Shown here: positions 10,430-19,777 of the stretch, piece after piece | Layout of the letters: each line of letters starts with the position of its first letter | Position numbering within the stretch: position 1 is the stretch's first letter | Source of the DNA: Ascoidea asiatica | Lineage: Eukaryota > Ascomycota > Saccharomycetes > Ascoideales > Ascoideaceae | Reading direction: 5' to 3' | Assembly (NCBI GenBank): GCA_001600695.1 | Contig: BCKQ01000001.1 | Span: forward strand, 2,074,722-2,138,721 | Length of the DNA stretch: 64,000 nucleotides | The notes under the pieces: generated by a model | Seen by the model: only the letters and a program-made list of their open reading frames with translations | What the model was told of the DNA's origin: nothing | Databases searched by the model: none | Position numbers and translations under genes: made by a program

Positions 10430-10436
10430 TGACTCA
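10430..10436. promoter_or_regulatory. TGACTCA (Gcn4-type site)
   Basis: Exact TGACTCA, the Gcn4/AP-1 heptamer, about 630 bases upstream of the GDH2 ATG at the edge of the GC island. A second heptamer, TGAGTCA (the reverse complement), is at 10779-10785. Amino-acid-starvation control of GDH2 is inferred only. Confidence 0.3.
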
Positions 10437-10778
10437 GCGGCACTGCCCAGAGGAGACTGAGCAGAAACAGACACAAAGAAAGAAACAGGAAAGAAAGAAG
10501 AAAGAGAACTTGAGGATCCTCGAAGTGCTCGAGCTGGAAGGGATTCGAAAACAAACAGAAATGAAAAAAGCGACAGAGGCCAGCCAGACGCAGCTGCACA
10601 GCGGGAGACACTGGCCCACAGTGCTCCGCCGTGTTCGCTAGCAGCTTTTCAAGAACTAGACTGTGGCGCAAACTGGCCTGGTATTTGGGTTTTTTGGGGT
10701 GGGTAGGTGTTCGCTAAGAAGTGCACTGCCATATCTATTTTTGGGACGACCCTGCCATTTAGTTTGTGGGTCCCGTGG

Positions 10779-10785
10779 TGAGTCA
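10779..10785. promoter_or_regulatory. TGAGTCA (Gcn4-type site)
   Basis: Second Gcn4/AP-1 heptamer of the GDH2 upstream region, in opposite orientation to the one at 10430, inside the GC-rich island. Confidence 0.3.
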
Positions 10786-11510
10786 CTCATTTTCTGGTTT
10801 ACGGCTGGGTTTTTTTCATTGGAATTTTTTAATAGTTTTATTTACTGTGCCTGACAATATTTTCGGGGCTCTGGTCCTCATTCGGGAACAAAGACGCGAT
10901 TAAAAACATCATTTTTATTATCTTTATTGTCTTTATTGTCTTTATTGTAAATATCATTAGATAATTCTATAATTATTCAATACTTTTATTTCAAAAATCT
11001 TGAGAGTTTTGATTTTTTAACAAATTTTAGCATCTGTCATTATAACCATCAAGAAGTAAATATTTATTAGTCTATTTTATTTTTCTTTTCTTTTCTTTTC
11101 TTTAGTACCAATTCAACATTTATTCTATTTTAAAATTCACGTTCCTTAAAATTGGTACTCATTTAATTATAAAAAAAGAATCGCTAATTTGAATAACTAA
11201 ATCAAAATTTTCTGTTTCTGTTTTTTTTTTCTTATCTCTTATCTTCCAAACCACTTTTAAAACTCATTTCCCAATTCAATTCAAATGAAATTTTTTCTTC
11301 AATTTACTCATCATAATCATATAATCACTTCATTTCATATCTTCATTTCATATCTTCATTTCATATCTTTCTTTCAATTTTGTTATTTCCAGGAATGAAA
11401 CACCCGAAAAACCCCCACAGAAATATTACGTAATCGCTCTGTCCTCGGTTCACTGAGCGGTATCAGCTATACTTCCGGTACACAAAGTACCCTACATTTT
11501 TCTTTTCTTC

Positions 11511-11542
11511 ATAAACTGTAAATATAAATATTTACAGTTTAT
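11511..11542. repeat. Perfect 14-bp inverted repeat with 4-base loop
   Basis: ATAAACTGTAAATA (11511-11524), loop TAAA, then its exact reverse complement (11529-11542). It lies about 55 bases beyond the stop of the extended LRR frame on the minus strand, so it could be a 3'-end or transcript-stability hairpin, or a palindromic protein site. Confidence 0.75.
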
Positions 11543-11598
11543 ATTTATATATATCGGACTTTATTCCCAATTAGGAAATCGTATTCTATTCTATTATA

Positions 11599-13816
11599 TC
11601 AACTTGTATTATTATTGACATTATTATTATTATTGGACTTTAAATCTATTAATTTTGTAAATCTACTAACAATTTCATTCACATAATTCTCATCTTTAAA
11701 TTCATTTCCTTTTAATGATAAAACTTTTAAAGATTTTTGTAAATTTAAACAATTTTTTAATTCTTCTAAATTATTAATTTCATTATGACCTAAATTTAAA
11801 TATTTTAATTCAATAAATTTATTTAAACTTTTTTTAATTGTTAAAATTTTATTATATCTTAAATTTAAAATTTTTAAATTTGGAAATAATTTATCAATTC
11901 CTTCAATATTTCTTAATTTATTATGATGTAATGAAAGCCATTTTAATTTATTATTAATGTTTTTAATTTTTTTAAATTTAAAATTGTTTTATTATCCGTT
12001 TCTTTATTTGATCCAGGATAATAAAATTTTATTAAATTATTTGATAAATCTATTTTTATTAAATTATTTAAATTATTTAAAATTATTGGAATTTTTGTTA
12101 ATTTTGCAAATTGTATATATAAAATTTTTAAATTTTTTAAATTTTTTAACATTTCAAATTTCATATCATAATTTGTTGAATATAAATTATTACTTAAATC
12201 TAAAAAATTTAAATTTATAAAATTCTCAATTGCTTTTAATGTTTTATATTGATAATCATTACTTGAAATATCAAGATATTTTAAATTATGATGATTTAAT
12301 TTTGTTAATCTTATATTATTTGTATTATATTCATTACCTGAAATATTTAAATTTTTTAAAAATGGTAATCTTGTTTTTGATATTAAAATTTCTGAAAGTG
12401 GAATTGTAAATCTATTTTTTAAATTTTTTGTTAAATCTATAATTCTTAATGAATTTATATTATCAATTTCAATTTTATTTAATTGATTTGAATATTTAAT
12501 TCTACTAAATTCAAAAAAACAAAATATTAAATTTTTTGAAAATTTTAAAAATTCCTTATTTTTATAATAAAATTTATCTTCAATTGAAAAAAAACTAATA
12601 ATAAATAAATTATTAAAATTAAGATAATTTAAATTATTTAAAAAATTTTTATGATTTATATATTTATTTTCAATTATTATTTTATTATAATTATTATAAT
12701 TATTATTATTTGGTAAATCAATTATTACTAATACATTTTTATATAAAATTTTAATTGATTGATTTTTAATTAATGAATAATCTGATAATGTTAATAATAA
12801 AATTTTTGATAATGAAATTGATTTTAAAATTTTTTTAATTATAATTGGTATATTAATTATTTTTTTAAATAAAATTTTATTATTATGAATTTTATTTGAA
12901 TTTTTAAATTTTTTAAAAATTTTATTATTATTAATACCTGGTTTAATTTCTTTAAAATCAAAAGATTGTTTTCTTTTTTTAGTTATTGAAATTGAAATTG
13001 GTTTTAAATTAATATTCAGATTTTTTTCTAATCTTTTTTTAATAATTTTTACAATAAATTTATCATTTTCTTTATTATTAATATCATTTTGATTTTCACT
13101 TTCAACTGAATAATTATTTATTATCTTTTTGTTATTTAAAATGTTATCATTATATCTAATAGTATTATTGTTTGAATGTTCACTTAATTTTTCATTTAAT
13201 TTTTCATTTAATTTTTCATTTAACTTTTCATTTAACTTTTCATTTATATTATCATTTAAGGTTTCTCTTGAATTCTTTATTGGATTAGTTAATGGATTAG
13301 TTAATTGATTAGTTATTGAATTGGGTGATGGATCAATTATAGGATCTATTATTGGAGTAATTTTAGGATTACTTTTAGTATTACTTTTAGGATTACTTTT
13401 AGTATTACTTTTAGGATTACTTTTAGAATTAATTATTGAATTATTATTTTGATTTATGGTTTTATTTATAGAAGAAACTTTAGGATTATTTAAAGAAGAA
13501 CTAGATCTTGAAGAATTATTTGGAATATTATGAGGAATTGAATTGAGAAAATGATTTTGATTATCATTTTGATTATTCACTTCTCGAGGATTAACTTGAG
13601 AAGTATATTGAGAATTAGAATGAGAATTAGATTGAGAATTAGAATTAAGACTGGACTGGGGAATTGATTGAGGAATTGATTGAGGAATTGATTGAGGAAT
13701 TGATTGAGGAATTGATTGAGGAATTGATTGAGGATTGAAATGAGAATTCAGTTCATTATTAGGAACCCTTTTATTGTCATTGTGAATAGTATGATTACTA
13801 TTATTGTTAATGTTAA

Positions 13817-13865
<49 letters not shown>

Positions 13866-14111
13866 TTTTGAAGCTTCTTCGAAAGTTTTTTCAATTGAGA
13901 ATATTTTATTTTTAACAGAATTAAAAGAAGTATTAGTTATGGTAATATCTTTTGTTAAATTTTGATAAGATTCAGAAATTGATTGCATTTTTGAAGTTAA
14001 TTCAAAAAATTGAGAATTTATTGAATAAACTTCATTATTAATTTGATTTAAACAATTTAAAATTTCATTCATTGAATTTTTAAAATTTTTATTTATAAAT
14101 GAAGATTCCAT
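11599..14111 (-). CDS. Leucine-rich-repeat protein, split by one frameshift
   Basis: From ATG 14111 the first frame runs 722 residues to a stop at 11943. Residues 1-85 look like helical coiled coil. Then come a long Asn run, tandem SIPQ units (about residues 130-155), NPKSNTKS-type repeats, LNEK repeats near 290-315, and LRRs from about residue 560 (for example LKYLDISSNDYQ, LNFLDLSNNLYS, LIKIDLSNNLIK). The LRR series stops abruptly, but the -1 frame continues without break to a TGA at 11599-11601 with more repeats: LKWLSLHHNKL, LKILNLRYNKI, LKYLNLGHNEI, LKVLSLKGNEF, then an LRR-cap-like NYVNEIVSRFTKLIDL. A single missing base in the A/T tracts at about 11945-11985 explains it: mutation, programmed shift or sequencing error. 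Rejoined length would be about 835, with C-terminal LRRs, resembling spindle-pole NUD1 in layout; this identity is speculative. Confidence 0.6.
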
Positions 14112-14349
14112 AATATTAAGAAAATACTAATTTTGATAATGATCTTTCTTAAAGCTTCAAATGATTTATTATGAATCTGGTAATACTTCTTCTTCTTCTT
14201 CTTCTTCTACTTCAAGTGGTACATGTTCTGGTTGATATATTTCTTTATATTTCTTTATATTTCTTTATATTCTTTTGTCTGTTTACTTTTTTAATCTTTG
14301 TTTTTTTTGATTTCAGAATAAAAACAATAAAAAAACATCAAAAAAAGAA

Positions 14350-14422
14350 TGGACGAGTCCGGAGTCGAACCGGAGACCTTCTGCACGCTAAGCAGACGCG
14401 CTACCAACTACGCCACACGCCC
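14350..14422 (-). tRNA. tRNA-Ala (anticodon AGC), second copy
   Basis: Reverse complement gives the same 73 bases as the tRNA at 2497-2569, with anticodon loop TTAGCGT (AGC), box B GGTTCGACTCC and discriminator A. Flanks are unrelated to those of the first copy. A T-rich stretch interrupted by one C follows on the minus strand (about 14341-14349) and can serve as pol III terminator. Confidence 0.97.
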
Positions 14423-14805
14423 ATCTGATGTTGTTAAGTTGGTGTTTTTGTTAATTTGACTACCGAGGGTAAACTGGGCGGTGTAATGCTTCATTTTATT
14501 CAAGTGTGGCTCGAACGTGGCTTATCCCATCTGGCTTATCCCATCTGGCTTATCTCATCTGGCTACTGTGGTGTGGTGTTTCGAGTGTCTGCGGTGACTG
14601 AAAAAAGTGTAACGTTGAAGAAAGTGAAATTGGAAATTGACAAAAAAAAAGAAGGTGTAATTATTGACTGAGTAAAAATACCAATTCAGAATTATCAACA
14701 GAAACTAAAGAATAGATATAATAGATCAATTACTATCAGCTTATCATTATCATTATCATTATCATTATCATTATCATTATAATCATTTATAAATAACACA
14801 AAGCA
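14423..14805. other. Intergenic region between tRNA-Ala and OST5
   Basis: 383 bases: GC-richer block at 14455-14620 carrying a triple 14-base repeat with GATA sites, then A+T sequence ending in a (TTATCA)n microsatellite at about 14742-14781, just before the OST5 start. The 71-codon open frame here starts at TTG and is not credible. Confidence 0.6.
14521..14562 (+). repeat. Three tandem 14-base units, each with CTTATC
   Basis: CTTATCCCATCTGG at 14521-14534 and 14535-14548, and CTTATCTCATCTGG at 14549-14562. Every unit carries CTTATC, the complement of GATAAG, so the array sets three GATA-factor sites at 14-base spacing, followed within 200 bases by the (TTATCA)n tract. Confidence 0.8.
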
Positions 14806-15069
14806 ATGTCAAGTCCTGCTCAATTTCATGCTCTTTTACAAGAATGGACAAATTCTGCAGATTTTGAAGAAAATATATCTTTAAATAATCAAAAATCATT
14901 TTCAATATTTTATTTTATTTTATCTTTAATTTTTATCTTTTTATGTTTATTTACTGATAAATCAAAGACTTCTTCAACTTTTAATTATATAATATATTCA
15001 ATTTTTGCAAGTATATTTTTTGGTTTTGGTACTGTTTTATTATCTGATTCTGTTGGCGTTTATGTTTAA
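14806..15069 (+). CDS. OST5: Oligosaccharyltransferase subunit Ost5
   Basis: Small subunit of the ER oligosaccharyltransferase that N-glycosylates nascent proteins. 87 residues; the Saccharomyces protein is 86. Two membrane segments (about residues 31-48 and 60-80) are separated by a short hydrophilic loop, and the C-terminus SDSVGVYV matches the characteristic ending (NSFGVYV) of yeast Ost5. The N-terminal region contains a FHALLQEW helix comparable to the family. A TTATCA microsatellite occupies the region directly upstream. The gene is convergent with the next ORF. Confidence 0.85.
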   Translation: MSSPAQFHALLQEWTNSADFEENISLNNQKSFSIFYFILSLIFIFLCLFTDKSKTSSTFNYIIYSIFASIFFGFGTVLLSDSVGVYV

Positions 15070-15092
15070 AATTTTATTAAATTATATATATA

Positions 15093-15147
15093 TATATATC
15101 TCATATATATATCTCATATATATATCTCATATATATATCTCATATAT
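15093..15147. repeat. ATATATATCTC tandem repeat
   Basis: Four copies of a TA-rich 13-14-base unit ending in CTC fill the short convergent gap after OST5. Confidence 0.6.
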
Positions 15148-15173
15148 ATTATTATTACTATTATTTAATATTA

Positions 15174-15909
15174 TTATCCAAATATTTCATAACTATTAAA
15201 TGGTTTAATTAAAATTAATTTATATCCACAAATAAACATAACTATACCTTCTTCATTAATTGTACCACATTTAATCTCTTTACTTGGTAATATTAATCTT
15301 ATCTGATTAAGATTATGATTTATATTATCTTTTTTAATATTCCTCTTATTATTCCTCTTCTTATTCTTTTCTTTATCTTTATCTTTATCTTTATCTTTAT
15401 TATCATTCATAACAGATATCATTTTATTATTATTATCTTTAACATTAACATTATCTTTATGATCAATACTATTATCAATATTATTATCAATATTATTATC
15501 ATTATCATTAATAACTTCAAATTGATTTTCACTTAAATCATAAAAAAAACAATTTTTCATTGATAAATTTCCAATTAATAAATTTCTTTTATTATTTGAT
15601 AAACTTGAACATAAAAAAAAACTATTATCATTATTATTATTTAAATTTAAATTTGAATTTGAATTTGAATTTGAATTTGAAAAACCTTTTAATTGTTCAA
15701 TTTTTATTGGTATATTATATCCTGCTCCACCTTTAATTAATGAATTATTAAATTTTAATTTAATTTTATTCTCTTTTTCAAATCCAAATATTTTATAAAT
15801 ACCATTTTTAAATAAAATTAAAATTTTATCTTTTGAAATTAAAAAAATTTCATTAATTAAAAAAATTTCATTATTATTATAACAATCCATTGGAAAAATT
15901 GTATAATTA

Positions 15910-15944
<35 letters not shown>

Positions 15945-16778
15945 ATCATTATCATTAATATAATTTAAATTTCGAATTAAATTAGTTTCTTCAATTATTA
16001 AAATTGAATTATCTTTAAATTTATTAAATTTTATCTTTAATCCATTATTTTTTAATTTAAATAATTTTATTGGTTTAATTAATGAAATTTTATAATCAAA
16101 AATTAAAACTTCTTTATTATCTGTAATTAATCCAATTAATCCATCTTCATTTTCTTTTAAATCAATTGAATTTACACTTTTCTTATTTCCAATATTTATA
16201 GTTAAATATTCTAATTTATCTTCATTAATATTATTATTAATATTATTATTATTATTATTATTATTATTATCATTATTATCACTATCATTACTATTTAAAA
16301 ATGAATAATAATTTGAATGATTAATTAAAAAAATTAAATTTGAAGTAAATGAAGCTAAAACTATAAATTTAGAATTAATTCTAATTAAATCAATTGAATA
16401 ATTTTCTTTAATTTTAAAATTTTTACTTAAAAATATTTTTTCTTTTTGAAAATTTGATGATAATGAATTAATAATTAAATTTTTCTCTTTTAAAGATTTT
16501 TTATTTAAATCATTAGATTTATTTGAATTATTTGAATTATATGAAGGATATAAAGGTGATAAAATTGTTAAATTTTCTTCAGATCCTAAAGCAATTATAT
16601 CATTATAACAATCCATACAATTGATTATTTCATTTAATTGAAAAGAAATTGAAATTGAATCATTTGTATTATCAATTAAATCTCCAAAAATTTCTGGTAT
16701 TAAAACATCAGATTTTTTCACTTTAAGTTGATTCAAACTTGAAGAACTTGAAGAGACTTTCGAATGAATTAATTTCAT
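15174..16778 (-). CDS. Uncharacterised protein, possibly beta-propeller
   Basis: 534 residues; I do not recognise the family. The sequence alternates short hydrophobic strands and polar turns, e.g. CMDCYNDIIALGSEENLTIL near residue 55, KFIVLASFTSNLIFLINH near 135, EDGLIGLITDNKEVLIFDYK near 215, KDKILILFKNGIYKIFGF near 315, and a closing strand EEGIVMFICGYKLILIKPF. This is the pattern of WD40-like blades without the WD dipeptide. Asn runs and a KDKDKDKEKNKK tract interrupt the loops. No signal peptide or membrane segment is apparent. The length and last strand pairing back to the N-terminus would suit a seven-blade propeller, which is inference. Start ATG 16778 is the first available. Confidence 0.7.
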
Positions 16779-17310
16779 ATTTTCTTTTGAATACTACTTT
16801 TAAATAATACTCTTTCACTAATTCTATTTGATTATTCTATGATTAAAGTTATAATATTATATTTAAATGCTAATAACTTCTTGTTGGTTATTCTCAATTA
16901 CTGATTGTATTTATTTATTTGTTTTCAAATTCATCTTTCAAAAAGATTGTTTATAAACTGAAAAAATTCAAAACTGAACCTGGAACAAGAAGTACCGCAA
17001 AACCGGCGTCGCTTTAAATTTTTTATAACTTTTTGTGACCAGTTTTATTGATTATTTTTCAATTAAAATAAATATTCGTTTGAAGTTGAAAGAATTTAAA
17101 ATCAATTGGTCTACAAATATGAAAATGAAAGTGGGTTATTGTTTCAATGAGAATAAAAAAAGAAATATCTATGAAAAAAGAATAAGAAATGATTGAAATG
17201 AAAAAAAAAAATAAATAAAAAAAAAAGAACATTAATAGTGAAACTGACATTAGAGATATAGACATTATAGAAATAAAAATTTAGAAAATATACTGTATTG
17301 TAGAATATTA
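16779..17310. other. Intergenic region 5' of the propeller-like gene
   Basis: About 530 bases between the start of the minus-strand propeller-like gene and the end of the minus-strand NAD kinase gene. It is mostly A+T-rich, with a short GC block near 16980-17020. A Phe-rich minus-strand frame at 17059-17265 follows simple A-rich sequence and is not credible. Confidence 0.5.
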
Positions 17311-18770
17311 TTATATTCCACCAATTTTAGTTAATGGTTTTTGTTTTTTTCTTTCATTCCAATGTAAAGTTTCACTTAATCTTTTAAACCAAATTAAATT
17401 TGAATTACCATTTTTAATAAAAGGTAATGGATATCTACTTGCAGTTATTGTAACTAAATCACCTCTTTTTAATTCAATTCTATTTTTACCATCAAATGAA
17501 CACCAAACTGTTGTTCTTGAATTATAAGGTACACCAACTCTTAAAATTATTGATTCTGGAATTACCAAAGGTCTAAAAGATAAAGTATGTGGACAAATTG
17601 GAGATATTAAAATTCCAGGAATTTCAGGATGAACTAAAGAACCACCTGCAGATAATGAATAAGCAGTTGAACCAGATGGAGTTGCAATCACACAACCATC
17701 AGCTTCAATTGAAGTTATTTTTTCAAAATCACCATATAAATCAATTGAAGTCATTGTTGAATTTGGACCTCTATCAATGACAATATCATTAAATACAGTA
17801 AAAGTTTCAAAAACTGAATGAGTTAAAGAAAGACTACAAATATCTTTATTAATATTTTTTTTATAAGTACTTTTTGAAATTTCTTCAGATAAATCTCTAT
17901 GATTAAAAGCTGTAAACATTGGATTATTTTCTTCATCATCAATTTCTAAATTTGATTTTATTGATCTCATTACAGTACATTCAAATCTCATTCTTATAGA
18001 ACATTGAAAACCATTATTTATAATTTCATTTAAAACAGATTTATAATCTTCAAATTGAAAATCAGTTAAAAAACCTAAAGAACCTAAACCAAAACTTAAA
18101 ACAGGTGGTATATAAGCTTGAAATAACCAACTTGCAAATAATACAGTACCATCACCACCTAAAGTTATAACTAAATCAAAAGATTCTGGTCTAAAATAAC
18201 AAGAATCTTCAAACCAAAATTTTATTGAATTTAAATTATTTAATTTTTTTTGAAAATTTAAAATTTCTTCATAATTAAATTCTTTAATAATTTTTAATTT
18301 ATCTTGAATAAAAATTTCAAAATTTTTTTTATTTTTATTAAATGATAATAAATATTTAACTAATTCATTTGTATCTAAAATTGGTTCAAGATCATAAATT
18401 TTAGTTATAATTAAAATTTTAGAAACTTCAGAATTAATTTTTATTTGATTTAATTTTTTTTCAAGATATCTTATATTTGAAACTAAATGATTAAGTTGAT
18501 TTTTACTTAATAAACTTGGATAAGTTTCAGAAATTTTATTTTCAATTTCCATTAATTGATCTTTATTATTTGGATGAGTAATTTGTAAAGTTTCTTTACC
18601 ATTATTAATTATACTTGAAGAATCACTATTACTTAAACTATTACTTGAATTTGAATTTGTATTTAAGTTTGAATTTGAATTTGAATTTGAATTTGAATTT
18701 GTAGAATCTTCAATTGTTGTTGAAATTATATTTGGATCAGAAATAGAAGATGAAGAAATATTATTTGAAA

Positions 18771-18864
<94 letters not shown>

Positions 18865-19044
18865 TGAAATATTAATATTATATAAATTATCTTTGATATT
18901 ATGAGTTTCCATAATTGGAGAATTATGTCTAAAGAAAGAAGTAGCAAGACTTGAAGAAGATGAAGATTCTTTTGGAGGTTCTTCTAAAAGTTCAGAAGAT
19001 ATAATTATATCAGATATTGATAATCCTTTAAATTGATCTGTCAT
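17311..19044 (-). CDS. UTR1: ATP-NAD kinase
   Basis: Phosphorylates NAD(H) to NADP(H). 577 residues. The catalytic core starts near residue 285 with LVITLGGDGTVLFASWLFQ (the GGDGT phosphate-binding motif), then PPVLSFGLGSLGFLTDF and the second conserved block ATPSGSTAYSLSAGGSLVHP, followed by LSFRPLVIPES and the C-terminal SFDGKNRIELKRGD strand pair. There is no mitochondrial presequence, so it is UTR1/YEF1-like rather than POS5-like. The N-terminus carries an uninterrupted run of about 31 Asn from (ATT)31 on the plus strand, and an alternating SN tract. Start ATG 19044 is the first in frame. Confidence 0.93.
18771..18863 (-). repeat. (AAT)31 microsatellite encoding poly-Asn in NAD kinase
   Basis: About 93 uninterrupted bases of ATT on the plus strand, read as AAT on the minus strand; the longest pure trinucleotide run in the window and in frame inside the UTR1 N-terminus. 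Confidence 0.9.
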
Positions 19045-19777
19045 TTTATAAAAATTGAAAGTGGAATAAGATTATGATTGTTATTGTGATTGTGATTGTG
19101 ATCGTGATGAGATTGAGAAAATGAATATGAATTTGAATTTGAATATGAATATGAATATGTGATAATAGATAATTTCGTGGTGAAGAAAGTGAATTGAAAA
19201 TTAATAATCTTACTTACTTTATTCTAGGAATGATATCAGGTTAATCGAATAATATGTGTATGAGTAATGAGTAATGATCAATTTCAATTTCAATTGCAGA
19301 AGATGAAATATGTTCTTTGGAGTATTGTTAGACTAAAGTTATGAATATATTATGAATATGATTTAATTGAGGTAATTGACTTGTCTTCTTGTCTTCTTGT
19401 CTTCTTTATATCTGTTATATCTGTTATATCTGTTATAACTGTTGTTGTTTCTTCTGTTGTTCCTTCTCGTGCTGGTGCTTCTTCTGAGTTTGTTCTGAGT
19501 TCCTCGACGGGTGCAGTTTCTGGCCACGGTTTTCCATGGTTCCACGGTTCCGCGGTTCTTCTTTTTCCTTGCCCCGGCGACTCCCAAACCCTCGGATATC
19601 TCTCAAGGAGCGCAGTTAACGGAATGGAATAAGCTTGTAACTTCCATTATTTATTATTGAGTGCTACAGGTGAATATGGAATCTGAATCTAAAAAAAAAA
19701 GAAGGTGTAAATCTATGTAACAGATATTATAAAAATAAATTAAAATTAAAAAAAGAAACAATTTTCATTTCTATTTA
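19045..19777. other. Intergenic region upstream of NAD kinase
   Basis: About 730 bases. Near the UTR1 start are (TGTGAT)n and (TATGAA)n repeats. A GC-rich island occupies about 19440-19640, with CTT/TCTGTTATA repeats before it. Both long frames in the island are read from non-ATG codons or from repeats and look fortuitous. Confidence 0.5.

Larger units (their letters stand above)
9802..11598. other. Long intergenic region upstream of GDH2
   Basis: About 1800 bases. From left to right: TGATA-type minisatellite (9826-9887), purine-rich repeats and an (AAGT)n tract near 10114-10150, a GC-rich island at about 10430-10900 with two Gcn4-type heptamers, A+T sequence, a small GC block at 11395-11500 with TTACGTAATC, and a perfect palindrome at 11511-11542. 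Open frames in the GC island begin with TTG, not ATG, and resemble no protein. No RNA gene is recognised. Confidence 0.5.

Noticed and set aside
10363-10854. Frames of 60-100 codons on both strands in the GC island upstream of GDH2
   Set aside because: Those checked start with TTG or other non-ATG codons, match no family, and long frames are expected where stop codons are rare in G+C-richer DNA.
2497-14422. Solo LTRs beside the tRNA genes
   Set aside because: The GC-rich blocks next to the two tRNA-Ala copies show no shared sequence and no TG...CA terminal repeats or target duplications that I could find.
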